A DNA stretch of 32,317 nt from Mnemiopsis leidyi (lineage: Eukaryota > Ctenophora > Tentaculata > Lobata > Bolinopsidae), in assembly GCA_000226015.1 (NCBI GenBank), contig JH152668.1, positions 20,957 to 53,273 of the forward strand, given 5' to 3'. The notes beneath the pieces are model-generated. The model did not search any database, was not told the origin of the DNA, and worked only from the letters and a program-made list of their open reading frames with translations. The position numbers and the translations under genes are program-made. The stretch's first letter is position 1. Each line of letters starts with the position of its first letter. Below are positions 31,668-32,317 of this stretch, in pieces.

Positions 31668-32290
31668 ACGGCAGCGGGCACCCACTTGACATTTTATTTT
31701 TTGTTTTTATTCTCTGTTCGCTTCGAATGAGGGTCGGACAAAGCAAAGTCAGACAAGCTAAACTTCACTTAACCAGGTGCTTTAGCTGTTGCACTTGTAC
31801 AGCAGCGCGCACCCTCCCGTCATTTTATTCGCTTAGTGCTTGTCGAGGTGTTACCCGACCCGCGCGCGGCTCGCAGTTTTCTTCTCTCCTCGCGAGAGAA
31901 CGTTGGACGGATATCATCTCGTCAACTTAGTGCGAAATTAGAGCGCGCGATCGACGACGCAAAAGCTCATTGCTCTTTGCGTTGCGGCTCATTTTCAATT
32001 AAAATTACAAATAAATTTTAATTGTCAGACGTTGCCTGACCTGCTTCCGCCCCGTAATTTGAAAATTGAAAATGGGCCGCAACGCAAGGCAACAAATTAA
32101 GTTAAGCTTCGCGCTGCGCGCCCATGCCGCTTCGCGCATCGCGACAGCAGCTATTGCAAGCAGGTCAGGCAACGTTTGACTTAACGGGAATTTCTGTCGT
32201 AAGGCCAGAAATGCGTGTGAGTTCACTGAAAGCGCGTGATTGTCTGACTTCGTCCGACCCTCATTCGAAGGAGGGTGCGCGCTGCCGTAC
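31668..32290. repeat. Nested inverted repeats, foldback-like
   Basis: Several inverted pairs surround a centre near 32030. They are CGAATGAGGGTCGGAC (31723) with its complement at about 32249, CAGCGCGCACCCTCC (31800) with its complement at about 32271, the region around TTGCGTTGCGGC (31977) with its complement at about 32080, and ACGTTGCCTGACCTGCTT (about 32031) with its perfect complement at about 32158. The G+C content is clearly higher than that of the neighbouring DNA. No transposase is visible. It is probably part of a foldback-type element that may extend past the window end. Confidence 0.7.
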
Positions 32291-32317
32291 AAGCGCGTGA
32301 TGGCCGCGACAGTAGGT

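Noticed and set aside
1..32317. CRISPR arrays, given the many regular repeats
   Set aside because: Units are directly tandem with no unique spacers of constant length, and the genes are plainly eukaryotic.

Overview
The window looks like nuclear DNA from an invertebrate metazoan. It has spliced genes with GT-AG introns whose phases agree from exon to exon, an interstitial TTAGGG-type telomeric tract, many minisatellites and TA-flanked DNA transposon remnants. Nothing bacterial is visible: there are no operons and no ribosome-binding-site-led ORFs. The species cannot be named from the sequence.

Two gene fragments are recognisable, both on the + strand. The first is an ARHGAP39 (Vilse/CrossGAP)-like gene. 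A large exon (8354-9751) encodes a tyrosine-motif-rich linker. Six smaller exons (10822-17776) encode a short basic linker and a MyTH4 domain. Two weaker upstream exons (6528-6781 and 6845-7036) may belong to it by phase. The N-terminal WW domains and the C-terminal RhoGAP domain are not found. The second is the C-terminal two thirds of ARID2 (BAF200, the PBAF chromatin-remodelling subunit). Seven exons (25511-30877) start just after where the RFX-like domain should end, run through a giant low-complexity exon and two C2H2 zinc fingers, and finish with the conserved C-terminal helix region and a stop codon. The ARID, armadillo-like and RFX parts are not found.

Both missing parts should lie between 17777 and 25510. 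That stretch instead holds an E-box-bearing 16-bp minisatellite broken by a 401-base N gap, about 2 kb of unremarkable DNA, and a 3.5-kb TA-flanked unit with inverted ends filled by an 11-bp minisatellite. Either the assembly is collapsed or chimeric here, or the locus is truly rearranged.

The rest is non-coding. Positions 1-6500 hold simple repeats (13-bp, 12-bp and CCCTAA). The long intron at 10871-15756 holds a 7-bp TGTACAR array, a 21-bp E-box minisatellite and an 813-bp pogo/Tigger-like transposon remnant nested in a minisatellite of about 23 bp. The right edge (31660-32290) is a GC-richer nest of inverted repeats. Two repeats lie inside coding sequence: a 15-copy SPTFDKxG octapeptide array and a Gln-rich ladder, both in the large ARID2 exon.
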